Shown here: piece after piece, positions 32,802-40,708 of the stretch
Layout of the letters: each line of letters opens with the position of its first letter
Position numbering within the stretch: the stretch's first letter is position 1
From: Streptomyces endophytica
GTDB lineage: Bacteria > Actinomycetota > Actinomycetes > Streptomycetales > Streptomycetaceae
Assembly: GCF_026153355.1 (NCBI RefSeq)
Contig: NZ_CP110636.1
Span: 5,952,001-6,016,000, forward strand
Length of the DNA stretch: 64,000 nt
Reading direction: 5' to 3'
Translations under genes and position numbers: made by a program
Notes under the pieces: generated by a model
The model's input: only the letters and a program-made list of their open reading frames with translations
Told to the model about the DNA's origin: nothing
Databases searched by the model: none

Positions 32802-34377
32802 GGGTGCCTCCAGGGGCGGCGTCGGTCGGGCCGGCGGGGCGGGCGGGGGCCTCGGTCGGGCGGCCGGGGGCCTCGGCGGGGCGGGTGGTGCCGCCGTGCC
32901 AGGCCGCGGTGGTGCGCCAGCCGGCCTCGCGGGCCAGGTCGCGCCAGCGCAGGAAGTCCTCGTACAGCCCGGCGTAGAACTCCGCTCGCGCCCGCTCGGG
33001 CTCCCAACTCCGCTCCATCCGGACGTACTTGGCGGCGGCGCTGTGCATGCTGGTCTCGGCGCCGGTGCGGACCAGGCCGGTGAGGAAGGCGCCCTTGGCG
33101 CCGAGTTCGGTGTCGCCGGAGCGGGCGGTGGGCACCCCGGTGGCGTCGGCGATCAGGGCGCACCAGGCGTCGCTGTTGGCGCCGCCGCCGCACAGCCGCA
33201 GTTCTTGGACGTCCGTGCGGGCGGCGGCGAGCGAGTCCCGCAGGACCAGCGAGAGCCCGTCGAAGACCGCGCGGGCCAGGTCGGCGGGGGTGTGTTCCAG
33301 GGACAGGCCCCAGAACGAGCCGCGGGCGCCCGGGTCGAGGAACGGGGCGCGCTCGCCCGCCGGGGACAGGTACGGCAGGAACATCAGCCCGCGTGCCCCC
33401 GGCTCCGACTCGAAGGCGAGCTGGGCCAGTTCCGGCGGGCCCGGCAGGTGCAGCAGCCGGGCCGCCCAGCCGAGGACCTCGGCACCGTTGAGGGTGGGGA
33501 AGGCGCGCAGCACCCGCTCCCGGCCGCGGTAGGCGATGTGGATGCCGGACGGCTCTCCGGTGGTGTCGATTCCGGTGGTGACGATCTCGGTGCACAGGGT
33601 GGTGCCGAGGATGCTGCAGGCCTGGCCGGGGTTGACCACGCCGACTCCGCGGGCGGTGGCGGCGATGTCGTACGGCGCCATCACGACCGGGAGGCCGGCC
33701 GGCAGCCCGAGCTCGTCCGCGGCCGTGGTGGTGAGTTCGGCGATCCGCCGGTCCTCGGCGAGCACGGTGGGCAGCAGCCGCTCGTACGCGCCGAGGCCGA
33801 ACAGGTCGATGATCTGCGGGTCGTAGGTGCCGGTGGTGTGGTCGAGGAAGGGGGCGGAGGCGTCGGACTCGTCGCTGGCGCGGACGCCGGTGAAGCGGAG
33901 GAAGAGCCAGCCGGCGGCGGTGAGCGAGGTGGCCGAGCGGGCGAGTCGGTCCGGGTCGTGGGCGGCGAGCCAGCTGAAGATCGCGTTGGGCATGCCCGCG
34001 CAGGTCAGCGAGCCGTTGCGGCGGAACGCGGCCTCCAGGACGCCGTCCCGCTGCCAGGCGGTGAGCTGGTCCCCGGCGCGGCCGTCGGACCACAGGACGG
34101 CGGGTCCGGTGGGGCGGCCGCGGTCGTCGACGAGCCAGGCGCCGTCGCCCTGCGCGGTGAAGGACACCAGCCACACCGGGTCGGCCAGGCCGTCCAGCAC
34201 GGTGCGGACGGTGTCGACGACCGCGTTCCAGACGCCGTCCATGTCCTGTTCGGCCCAGCCGGGGTGCGGGCGGAGGACCTCGGTGGCGCGGCGGGCGACG
34301 GCGATCTCGGTGCCCTGGTCGTCGAAGACCACGGACTTGATCACCGTGGTCCCGACGTCGATGGTCAGTACGGACAT
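32794..34377 (-). CDS. FGGY-family carbohydrate kinase, erythritol-kinase-like, with Pro/Ala-rich C-terminal tail
   Basis: A 527-residue protein from the ATG at 34377. TIDVGTTVIKSVVFDDQG opens the kinase fold. SFTAQGDGAWLVDDRGRP and VRASDESDASAPFLD resemble erythritol kinase EryA rather than XylB or GlpK. MAPYDIAATARGVGVVNPG and CSILGTTLCTEIV complete the ATP lobe. The last ~35 residues (after AAWHGGTTRPAEAP) are Pro/Ala/Thr-rich and probably disordered, which is unusual for the family. The gene lies first of the kinases behind the permease. A C4 or C5 polyol or ketose is the expected substrate. Confidence 0.82.
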   Translation of the reverse strand: MSVLTIDVGTTVIKSVVFDDQGTEIAVARRATEVLRPHPGWAEQDMDGVWNAVVDTVRTVLDGLADPVWLVSFTAQGDGAWLVDDRGRPTGPAVLWSDGRAGDQLTAWQRDGVLEAAFRRNGSLTCAGMPNAIFSWLAAHDPDRLARSATSLTAAGWLFLRFTGVRASDESDASAPFLDHTTGTYDPQIIDLFGLGAYERLLPTVLAEDRRIAELTTTAADELGLPAGLPVVMAPYDIAATARGVGVVNPGQACSILGTTLCTEIVTTGIDTTGEPSGIHIAYRGRERVLRAFPTLNGAEVLGWAARLLHLPGPPELAQLAFESEPGARGLMFLPYLSPAGERAPFLDPGARGSFWGLSLEHTPADLARAVFDGLSLVLRDSLAAARTDVQELRLCGGGANSDAWCALIADATGVPTARSGDTELGAKGAFLTGLVRTGAETSMHSAAAKYVRMERSWEPERARAEFYAGLYEDFLRWRDLAREAGWRTTAAWHGGTTRPAEAPGRPTEAPARPAGPTDAAPGGTLV

Positions 34378-34390
34378 CAGTGCGTCCCTC

Positions 34391-35689
34391 TCATGCCGGG
34401 GCCGAGGCGGCGGCGGGCTCGGGGCCCCTCCGCGCGGCGTCGGCGGAATCCGGCTCGTCCGTCAGCTTCAGGAAGTGGGCCAGCGCCCAGCTCACCGCGT
34501 ACATCCCCGCGAAGATCCAGACCACCCCTTCGACGCCGAGCGGGCCGACGAAGACCGCGACGACCGCCGGGCCGACGAAGGTGCTGGCACCGGCGCCGAG
34601 GTTCAGGGCGGCCAGTGCCTGGCCCTGGTGCCGCGGCTCCAGCGTGGGCACGAGCGCCGAAAGCGGTACATAACCCGCCAGCGTAGCGCCGTAGAACGCG
34701 GCGACCAGGAGGGCCAGCGGGAAGTTCGCGCCCGCGGCGTGCGGGACGTAGAAGAGCAGCAGGGTGCTGAGCGTGCAGCCGGCGCCGCCGAACCAGGCGA
34801 TGGTGCGGCGCCAGCCGAAGCGGTCCCCGACCACGCCGAACAGCAGGTTGGCGAAGATGTTGGTGGCGAACATCGCGCTGAGCAGGTGCAGCCACTGGGT
34901 GAGGGTGAAGCCGACGGTCCGGGTGAAGTGGATCGGCAGTATGACGAAGAAGCCGAACTGGGACGCGGTGTTGATGACCCGGACCACCGAACCGACCCCG
35001 ACCCGGGGGTTGCGCCACAGGATCGTGACGCTGCCGACCAGGGTGGCCACCGGCCCCTCGCCGTCCCCGCGCGGCCGTCTGCCGCCGTGGTCGTCCCGGA
35101 CCAGCAGCAGCGCGATCAGCCCCCCTACGGCGACCAGCGCCAGCGCGGCCCACAGCGTGGCGTAGGCGCCGATGTGCGGGATGAGACCGCTGGCGACGAG
35201 CGAGCCGAGGGTGGGCAGCCCGCCGGTGAAGGCGAACCAGAACCAGCCCATGGCGGTGCCGAGCCGGGCCCGCGGCGCCACCCCGGCGATCCAGACCAGG
35301 AAGCCGTAGGCGAACAGCGGATAGCCCAGCCCGCGCAGGCCGTAGCCGGCCATCATCAGCGGGTAGCTGCCCAGCGGGAGGGCGACGGCGAGGAAGACCA
35401 GTTGGAAGACCGCCCAGATGCCCAGCCCGGCCCACATCACACGGCGCGGGCCCCAAAGGTCGGAGAGCACTCCGGAGAGCCAGGCGGCGATGCCGGCGGC
35501 GATCCCGTAGACGGTGAACAGCAGGGCCACCCGGGACTCGGAGAGGTGCTGGTCCAGGAGGTACGGCGAGAGGTACCCGGACTCGACCCCGTCTCCGATC
35601 ATGAAGAGCAGCAGCCCGAGATAGCCCCAGGCGAGGGTGGGCGGAATGCCCAGGCGGGTGATCAGTGAACGCGGCGGAGAGTTCGTCAT
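34391..35689 (-). CDS. MFS transporter, polyol permease type (RbtT/DalT/CsbX-like)
   Basis: A 432-residue protein with 12 predicted helices; the ATG is at 35689. LLLFMIGDGVESGYLSPYLL in helix 1, the loop SGVLSDLWGPRRVM and GLGYPLFAYGFLVWIAG are typical of the ribitol/D-arabitol permease group. The long central loop (DDHGGRRPRGDGEG) separates the two halves. It is the first gene of a five-gene operon (permease, two kinases, phosphatase, dehydrogenase) and so probably brings in the polyol or sugar acid that the kinases phosphorylate. It is transcribed divergently from the DeoR-type regulator. Confidence 0.88.
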   Translation of the reverse strand: MTNSPPRSLITRLGIPPTLAWGYLGLLLFMIGDGVESGYLSPYLLDQHLSESRVALLFTVYGIAAGIAAWLSGVLSDLWGPRRVMWAGLGIWAVFQLVFLAVALPLGSYPLMMAGYGLRGLGYPLFAYGFLVWIAGVAPRARLGTAMGWFWFAFTGGLPTLGSLVASGLIPHIGAYATLWAALALVAVGGLIALLLVRDDHGGRRPRGDGEGPVATLVGSVTILWRNPRVGVGSVVRVINTASQFGFFVILPIHFTRTVGFTLTQWLHLLSAMFATNIFANLLFGVVGDRFGWRRTIAWFGGAGCTLSTLLLFYVPHAAGANFPLALLVAAFYGATLAGYVPLSALVPTLEPRHQGQALAALNLGAGASTFVGPAVVAVFVGPLGVEGVVWIFAGMYAVSWALAHFLKLTDEPDSADAARRGPEPAAASAPA

Positions 35690-35947
35690 CGAATCTCCCT
35701 TTCTGCGGCGGCTCAGAAGGGCGAAGGGGGGTGGACGCAGCGATGGAACCGCCGTGCGGAAAGGGCCGTCAATGGCCGCCGGAATCTTCGCATCACCGCT
35801 CCGACCAGCCGTGTTGTGTCCTTGCGGAACCGCATGTGGACACCGTGCCGGGGGCGCGCGCAGTGTGAAATCCGTGCGAACATAACGCGGCGAATTCACC
35901 CGGCGGGATGCCCGCGGGGACGCAGCCGGCACGGAGGGAGCGGAGCC
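35690..35947. promoter_or_regulatory. Divergent control region, polyol operon / DeoR regulator
   Basis: 258 bases between divergent starts. Two related stretches, TGTGTCCTTGCGGAAC at 35815-35830 and TGTGAAATCCGTGCGAAC at 35864-35881, form an imperfect direct repeat about 49 bases apart and could be DeoR-family operator half-sites. GAACATAAC (35878-35886) is the most promoter-like AT-rich stretch before the regulator. No gene is seen. Confidence 0.4.
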
Positions 35948-36730
35948 ATGGACCGGGTCGAGGCCCAGGAGGAGCGGCGCCGCCGGATGCGCGACACCGT
36001 CATCGCCCGCGGATTCGTGCGCACCGCGGACCTGGCCGAGGAGTACGGCATCAGCCTGATGACCGCGCACCGCGATCTGGACGCGCTGCAGGCGCAGGGC
36101 TGGCTGCGCAAGGTGCGCGGCGGGGCGACCGGGCTGCCGTCCGCGCAGTTCCACGGCAGCGTCGCGGAGCGGATGGCGACCATGGCGCAGACCAAGCAGC
36201 AGCTGGCGCGGGCCGCCGCGACGCTGCTGGTGCCCGGGCAGACGGTGCTGCTCGACGACAGCACGACCTGTCTGCTGCTGGCCCACCAGGTCGCCGAGCA
36301 CACCCCGCTGACCGTGATCACCAACTCACTGCCGGCCATCACCACCCTGGCGAAGGAACCCGGGGTCTCCCTGATCACGCTGGGCGGCGCCTACTTCCCC
36401 GCCTACGACGCGTTCATGGGCCCGTACACCGCCGACGCGGTACGGGCCTTCCGCGCCGATGTGCTCTTCCTGTCGACCACGGCGGTCACCAACGGCCGCT
36501 GCTACCACACCTCACCGGAGACCGTGCAGGTCAAGCGCGCCATGATGGAGAGCGCCGGCCGCCGCATCCTGGTCGCCGACCACACCAAGTTCGCCAAGGG
36601 CGGCCTGTACGCCCTCGCCCCCCTGACCGACTTCGACCTCCTGATCGTCGACGACGGCCTCCCGGCGGACCAGATCCGGCACGTGCGGGCGGCGGGCACG
36701 GAGGTGATGGTGGTGGAGGGGCGGGGGTAG
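35948..36730 (+). CDS. DeoR/GlpR-family transcriptional regulator
   Basis: A 260-residue protein; ATG at 35948 with GGAGCGGAG upstream. The winged helix lies at residues 5-60 (FVRTADLAEEYGISLMTAHRDL with WLRKVRGG). The DeoRC sugar-phosphate sensor domain follows (VLLDDSTTCLLLA, VITNSLPAI, FLSTTAVTNGRCYH, RRILVADHTKF). Such regulators usually repress sugar or polyol catabolic genes and are released by a phosphorylated pathway intermediate. Its divergent position makes the permease-kinase operon the likely target. A run of eight C separates its end from the acyl-CoA dehydrogenase stop. Confidence 0.92.
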   Translation: MDRVEAQEERRRRMRDTVIARGFVRTADLAEEYGISLMTAHRDLDALQAQGWLRKVRGGATGLPSAQFHGSVAERMATMAQTKQQLARAAATLLVPGQTVLLDDSTTCLLLAHQVAEHTPLTVITNSLPAITTLAKEPGVSLITLGGAYFPAYDAFMGPYTADAVRAFRADVLFLSTTAVTNGRCYHTSPETVQVKRAMMESAGRRILVADHTKFAKGGLYALAPLTDFDLLIVDDGLPADQIRHVRAAGTEVMVVEGRG

Positions 36731-36746
36731 CCGCCCCCCCCTGAGG

Positions 36747-37928
36747 TCACACGAAGGCGCTCTGGCCGGTGATGGCCTTGCCCACGATGAGGGTGTTCAT
36801 CTCGCGGGTGCCCTCGAACGAGTAGATGGCCTCGGCGTCGGCGAAGAAGCGGGCGACGTCGTAGTCGAGCACGATGCCGTTGCCGCCGAAGATCTCCCGG
36901 CTCCAGGCCACCACCTCCCGCATCCGGCTGGTGACGAACGCCTTGGCCAGCGAGGAGTGTTCGTCCCGGAAGATGCCCGCTTCCTGGAGGCGGGCGAGCT
37001 GGACGAGCATCCCCCAGGAGGCGGTGATGTTCCCGAGGCTCTTCACGAGCAGGTCCTGCACCATCTGGAAGCGGGCGATCGGCCGGCCGAACTGCTCGCG
37101 CTCCTTGGCGTAGGCGAGCGCGAGTTCGTACGCGCCGGTCATCACGCCCAGCGCCTGCCAGGCGACCCCGCTGCGGGTGGCCCGCAGGATCTCCGCGACG
37201 TCGCGGAAACCGTCGATCCGCTGGAGCCGGTTGGCCTCCGGCACCCGTACGTCGGTGAGGGTGATGTCGGCGTTCTCGACGATGCGGAACGCGGTCTTGT
37301 TCTGGATCTTGGTGGCGGTGAAGCCGGGTGTGCCCTTCTCCACCACGAAGCCCTTGACGTGGTTGTCTGCCTCGTCGCGCGCCCAGACGATGACCAGGTC
37401 GGCGAAGGTGCCGTTGCCGATCCACCGCTTGGCGCCGTTGAGGATCCAGTGGTCGCCGTCCCGCCGGGCGGTGGTGCGCATCCCGCCGGCCACGTCGGAG
37501 CCGCCGAGCGGCTCGGTCATGGCGAACGCGCCGATCGTGTCCAGGGCCGCCATCGAGGGGAGCCAGCGGTCCCGCTGCTCCTGGTCGCCACCGCGGAAGA
37601 TGCTGTACATGGCCAGTCCGTTGTGGACCCCGTAGAAGGTCGCGGACGAGGCGTCGGTGCGGGTGTACTCCATCGCGAGCATGCCGACCAGCAGATGGCT
37701 GGCCGCGGGCAGCGGGTCGCCGTAGCCCTCGTACGCGATCCCGGCGAGGCCCAACTCGCGGAATTTGCCGATCAGTTCGCGGGGGAACTCGCCCTTCGCC
37801 CAGGCGTCGTTGACCAGCGGCTTCACCTCGCGGCCGAGGAAGTCGCGGGCGTGCAGCAGCAGCTTGCGCTCGCCGTCGGGCAGCAGGTCCTCGTAGCCGT
37901 AGAAGTCGGCGGTGAGTTGGTCGGTCAT
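36747..37928 (-). CDS. Acyl-CoA dehydrogenase, glutaryl-CoA dehydrogenase / ACX4-like clade
   Basis: A 393-residue FAD enzyme. The ATG at 37928 overlaps the stop of the upstream 3-hydroxyacyl-CoA dehydrogenase gene (ATGA). FAMTEPLGGSDV and ILNGAKRWIGNG form the substrate/FAD loops. REQFGRPIARFQMVQDLL and MLGGNGI-type REIFGGNGIVLDYD follow. The C-terminal YSFEGTREMNTLIVGKAITG carries the catalytic Glu in the glutaryl-CoA-dehydrogenase-like YEGTxxxxxLIxGxAITG setting. Either a decarboxylating glutaryl-CoA dehydrogenase or a short-chain acyl-CoA dehydrogenase is possible; I cannot settle this without a structural alignment of the Arg that binds the second carboxylate. Confidence 0.88.
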   Translation of the reverse strand: MTDQLTADFYGYEDLLPDGERKLLLHARDFLGREVKPLVNDAWAKGEFPRELIGKFRELGLAGIAYEGYGDPLPAASHLLVGMLAMEYTRTDASSATFYGVHNGLAMYSIFRGGDQEQRDRWLPSMAALDTIGAFAMTEPLGGSDVAGGMRTTARRDGDHWILNGAKRWIGNGTFADLVIVWARDEADNHVKGFVVEKGTPGFTATKIQNKTAFRIVENADITLTDVRVPEANRLQRIDGFRDVAEILRATRSGVAWQALGVMTGAYELALAYAKEREQFGRPIARFQMVQDLLVKSLGNITASWGMLVQLARLQEAGIFRDEHSSLAKAFVTSRMREVVAWSREIFGGNGIVLDYDVARFFADAEAIYSFEGTREMNTLIVGKAITGQSAFV

Positions 37929-38893
37929 GACCGGGTCTCCTGGTTCGGTGCGGTGGGGGTGTCGGTGTTCAGGGCGGCGAGGACGGCGAGTTGTTTGCGG
38001 TCGCGTTCCCGGGTGAGTTCGCGGTACGGGCGGGAGCCGTAGGCGCCTTCGACCGCGGCGATGAGTCGTTCGGTCTGCTCGGGGCTCTGCGCGGGACTGC
38101 CCAGGGAGTCCCACATCCGCCGCATCGAGGGGCCGATGTGCTCGGCCATGTGCCGGTAGCCGCCGGGGCCGCCGCCGAGGTGGGCGCCGAGGAAGGGACC
38201 CACCGTCGACCAGCGCAGGCCGAGCGAGTTGACCACGATCGTGTCCAGCTCGGCGGGGCCGACCACGCCCTGCTCGACGAGGTGGATCGCCTCGCGGCTG
38301 AGCGCGTTCTGGAGGCGGTTGCCGACGAACCCGGGGATCTCCTTGCGTTCGACCACCGGCACCCGGCCCACCGACCGGTAGAACGCGACCGCACGGCGCA
38401 CCGCGTCCTTTGACGTACGCGCGCCGGGCACGACCTCGACCAGCGGTACGAGGTGCGGCGGGTTGAACGGATGGCCGATCAGCACGCGTCCGGCGCCGGC
38501 GTCGTCGAGGTCCCCGGTGAACGCGCTGGACGGGATGGCGGACGACGAGCTCAGCAGGAGCGCGTGCGGTGGTGCCTGGCGCACCAGGGCGGCGAAGAGT
38601 TCCTGCTTGAAGGCGGTGTTCTCGGGGCCGTTCTCCTGCACGACGTCGGCGTCGCGCACGGCCGCGGCGAGGTCGCCGACCGGCTCGACCCGTTCGGCGA
38701 GGTTGCCGATGTCCAGGCCCTGCCGGGCCAGGTGCGGGGCGGCCTCGGTCAGTGCGCCGTCCAGGGCGGCCGCGAGGTCGGGGCGCGGATCGCTGACGCG
38801 TACCCGCATGCCGTGGCCGGCGAACAGGGCGGCCCAGGAGAGCCCGATGGTTCCGGCTCCGATCACCGCCACGGTGGGGTGGGTTGTGGTCAT
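37925..38893 (-). CDS. 3-hydroxyacyl-CoA dehydrogenase family protein (NAD-dependent)
   Basis: A 322-residue protein from the ATG at 38893. The NAD motif is VAVIGAGTIGLSWAALFAGHG. VVQENGPENTAFKQELFAAL and LSSSSAIPSS (active-site Ser) follow. IGHPFNPPHLVPLVEVVPG carries the catalytic His, and GFVGNRLQNALSREA begins the C-terminal dimer domain. The single-domain length and NPPHLVPLVE place it with the L-gulonate/carnitine/3-hydroxybutyrate-type dehydrogenases rather than FadB. In this operon it would oxidise the hydroxyacyl product of the enoyl-CoA hydratase. It is translationally coupled to the acyl-CoA dehydrogenase. Confidence 0.9.
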   Translation of the reverse strand: MTTTHPTVAVIGAGTIGLSWAALFAGHGMRVRVSDPRPDLAAALDGALTEAAPHLARQGLDIGNLAERVEPVGDLAAAVRDADVVQENGPENTAFKQELFAALVRQAPPHALLLSSSSAIPSSAFTGDLDDAGAGRVLIGHPFNPPHLVPLVEVVPGARTSKDAVRRAVAFYRSVGRVPVVERKEIPGFVGNRLQNALSREAIHLVEQGVVGPAELDTIVVNSLGLRWSTVGPFLGAHLGGGPGGYRHMAEHIGPSMRRMWDSLGSPAQSPEQTERLIAAVEGAYGSRPYRELTRERDRKQLAVLAALNTDTPTAPNQETRS

Positions 38894-39031
38894 GAGTGCT
38901 TCTGTCCGTTCTCTCCGTCAGCTGTCCGTCAGTTGTCCGTCGACTGTCTGTCGGCTGTCGCTCTGCCCGGTATCCGGCGTGCGGTCGGCCGCCGGTCGGC
39001 CATGGGCCATCGGCCGGCGCCCCGGCCGGGG

Positions 39032-39769
39032 TCAGTGCGCCAGGTAGTCGTGCACCGGCGTGACCGGTGACAGCGTGAGGTCGGTGACGAGGTGGCTCGC
39101 GGAGACGACCTCGCGGACCGGCAGGTCGGCCAGGGGCGCGAGGACGTGGGCGAAGAGCTGGAGCCGGGCGGGGCCGGTCCAGGCGCCCTTGACCACCACG
39201 TCGCTGATTTCGGTGCGCACCAGTTGGGCGGTCCGCGGCGTGCCGTCGTATCCGGGGACGAGCTTGAGCATGAAGGTCGGCACGGTGATCTGCGCGGCCG
39301 CCTGGCCGGGGTCGAGCTCGTGGTGCTTGTAGCCCATCGTCGCGGTGGCGACCCGCAGCGTGCCGTAGTCGAGGACGCCGACGAGCGCGCCGTGGTCGAC
39401 ATACAGTGCGGGCGCCCCGATGGTCTTGGGGTAGGCACCGGCTTCCCTGCCGGACGCGGTGGCCGGGAAGTTGTCCAGGTACATCGCGTGCAGGTACTCG
39501 CCCCGCTCCCCCTGGTGGCGGACCGGGATGGCCTGGCCGGCTTCGGTGTACGGCCCGTATCCGGTGACGTCGCCCATCCGCATCACCTCGAAGCGGACCA
39601 GGGGTTCGTCGATCTCCAGGGGTTCGGGGACGACGGCGCGCAGTGCGTCGCGGTCGGTGCGGTAGACGATGTTGAGGTACTCGCGGTCGGTGAAGCGCGG
39701 GACGACGGGCGGGTAGGCGGGGTTCATCAGCGGGGTGGCGAGGCGCCGGCCGATGTCGTGCTGTTCCAT
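39032..39769 (-). CDS. Acetoacetate decarboxylase family protein
   Basis: A 245-residue protein; ATG at 39769. The ADC fold is clear: FTDREYLNIVYRTDRDALRAVVPEPLEI, then GEYLHAMYLDN and GAYPKTIGAPAL, where the Lys corresponds to the Schiff-base lysine of acetoacetate decarboxylase. MLKLVPGYDGTPRTAQLVRTE closes the core. Acetoacetate decarboxylase makes acetone and CO2, and relatives act on other beta-keto acids. Placed in an acyl-CoA operon, it would remove a beta-keto acid. The 138 bases between its stop and the dehydrogenase start hold no gene, only short CTGTCCGTC-type direct repeats near 38925-38960. Confidence 0.9.
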   Translation of the reverse strand: MEQHDIGRRLATPLMNPAYPPVVPRFTDREYLNIVYRTDRDALRAVVPEPLEIDEPLVRFEVMRMGDVTGYGPYTEAGQAIPVRHQGERGEYLHAMYLDNFPATASGREAGAYPKTIGAPALYVDHGALVGVLDYGTLRVATATMGYKHHELDPGQAAAQITVPTFMLKLVPGYDGTPRTAQLVRTEISDVVVKGAWTGPARLQLFAHVLAPLADLPVREVVSASHLVTDLTLSPVTPVHDYLAH

Positions 39770-39806
39770 GGCGTTTCGTCGTTTCCTTTCTGCCTCTGCG
39801 GTGCCG

Positions 39807-40592
39807 CTACTTGCCCTGCCATACGGGGGCACGGCGCTCGGCGAAGGCCGTCATGCCCTCGCGGACGTCGGCGGAGGCGGCCAGCGCGGTCATCTCCTCG
39901 CGCTGGGCGGCGAAGGCGGCCGGTTCGGGGGTGCCGTCGGCGGCGCGGGCGATCTTCTTCACGGCGGCGAGGGCGAGCGGGGCGTTCGCCGCGAGTCGTG
40001 CGGCGAGTTCCAGCGCCACGGGGGTGGCCCGGCCGGCCGGTACGACCCGGTTGGCGATGCCGAGCGCACCGGCGCGTGCTCCGGTCACCGGCTCGCCGGT
40101 CAGCAGGAGTTCCATGGCCAGGTGGTACGGGATCCGCCTGGGCAGTCGTACGGCGCCGCCACCGGCCGCGATGAGCCCGCGCGTGACCTCCGGCAGGCCG
40201 AAGTGCGCGTCCTCGGCGGCCACGATGAGGTCGCAGGCGAGGGCGAGTTCGAAACCGCCGCCCATGGCCCAGCCCTCGACGGCGGCGATCAGCGGTTTGG
40301 TGGTGGTGGCTTCGGTGAGTCCGCCGAAGCCACGGCCGGGGATCTCGGGCGATTCGCCGGCGAGGGCGGCCTTGAGGTCCATCCCGGCGCTGAAGGTGCC
40401 CCGGGCGCCGGTGAGGACGCCGGCCCGTAGTTCCGCGTCGCCTTCCAACTGGTCGATCGCGGCGCTGAGTTGGGAGGCCACGGCGGCGTTGACGGCGTTC
40501 CGGGCCGCGGGCCGGTCGAGGGTGATGACCAGGGTGCGGCCGATGCGTTCGGTGCGGACGACGGGGGCGGTGTCGTGCGGGGTGGGGGGCAT
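39807..40592 (-). CDS. Enoyl-CoA hydratase/isomerase family protein
   Basis: A 261-residue crotonase-fold protein; ATG at 40592 with GGACCC upstream. Oxyanion-hole segments are TFSAGMDLKAAL and AMGGGFELALACDLI. The two acid/base positions are LPEVTRGLIAAGGG (one Glu present). FAERRAPVWQGK is the usual end of the family. It probably hydrates an enoyl-CoA such as crotonyl-CoA, feeding the adjacent 3-hydroxyacyl-CoA dehydrogenase. It lies 37 bases upstream of the decarboxylase gene and 116 bases downstream of the CoA-transferase gene in the same direction. Confidence 0.9.
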   Translation of the reverse strand: MPPTPHDTAPVVRTERIGRTLVITLDRPAARNAVNAAVASQLSAAIDQLEGDAELRAGVLTGARGTFSAGMDLKAALAGESPEIPGRGFGGLTEATTTKPLIAAVEGWAMGGGFELALACDLIVAAEDAHFGLPEVTRGLIAAGGGAVRLPRRIPYHLAMELLLTGEPVTGARAGALGIANRVVPAGRATPVALELAARLAANAPLALAAVKKIARAADGTPEPAAFAAQREEMTALAASADVREGMTAFAERRAPVWQGK

Positions 40593-40708
40593 GACGGGGT
40601 CCTTCGGGTGCCGAGGGAGAGGGAGGAGGGGAGGAAGAGGGGGCGGGCGTTCACCGGGAGGGTGGGCGGCGCGGTGGCCGGTCGCCGCGCCGCCCGGCGG
40701 CGGGTTCG

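Noticed and set aside
36731..36741. Eight-C run between the DeoR and acyl-CoA dehydrogenase genes as a phase-variable switch
   Set aside because: It lies between the two convergent stop codons and cannot change either reading frame.
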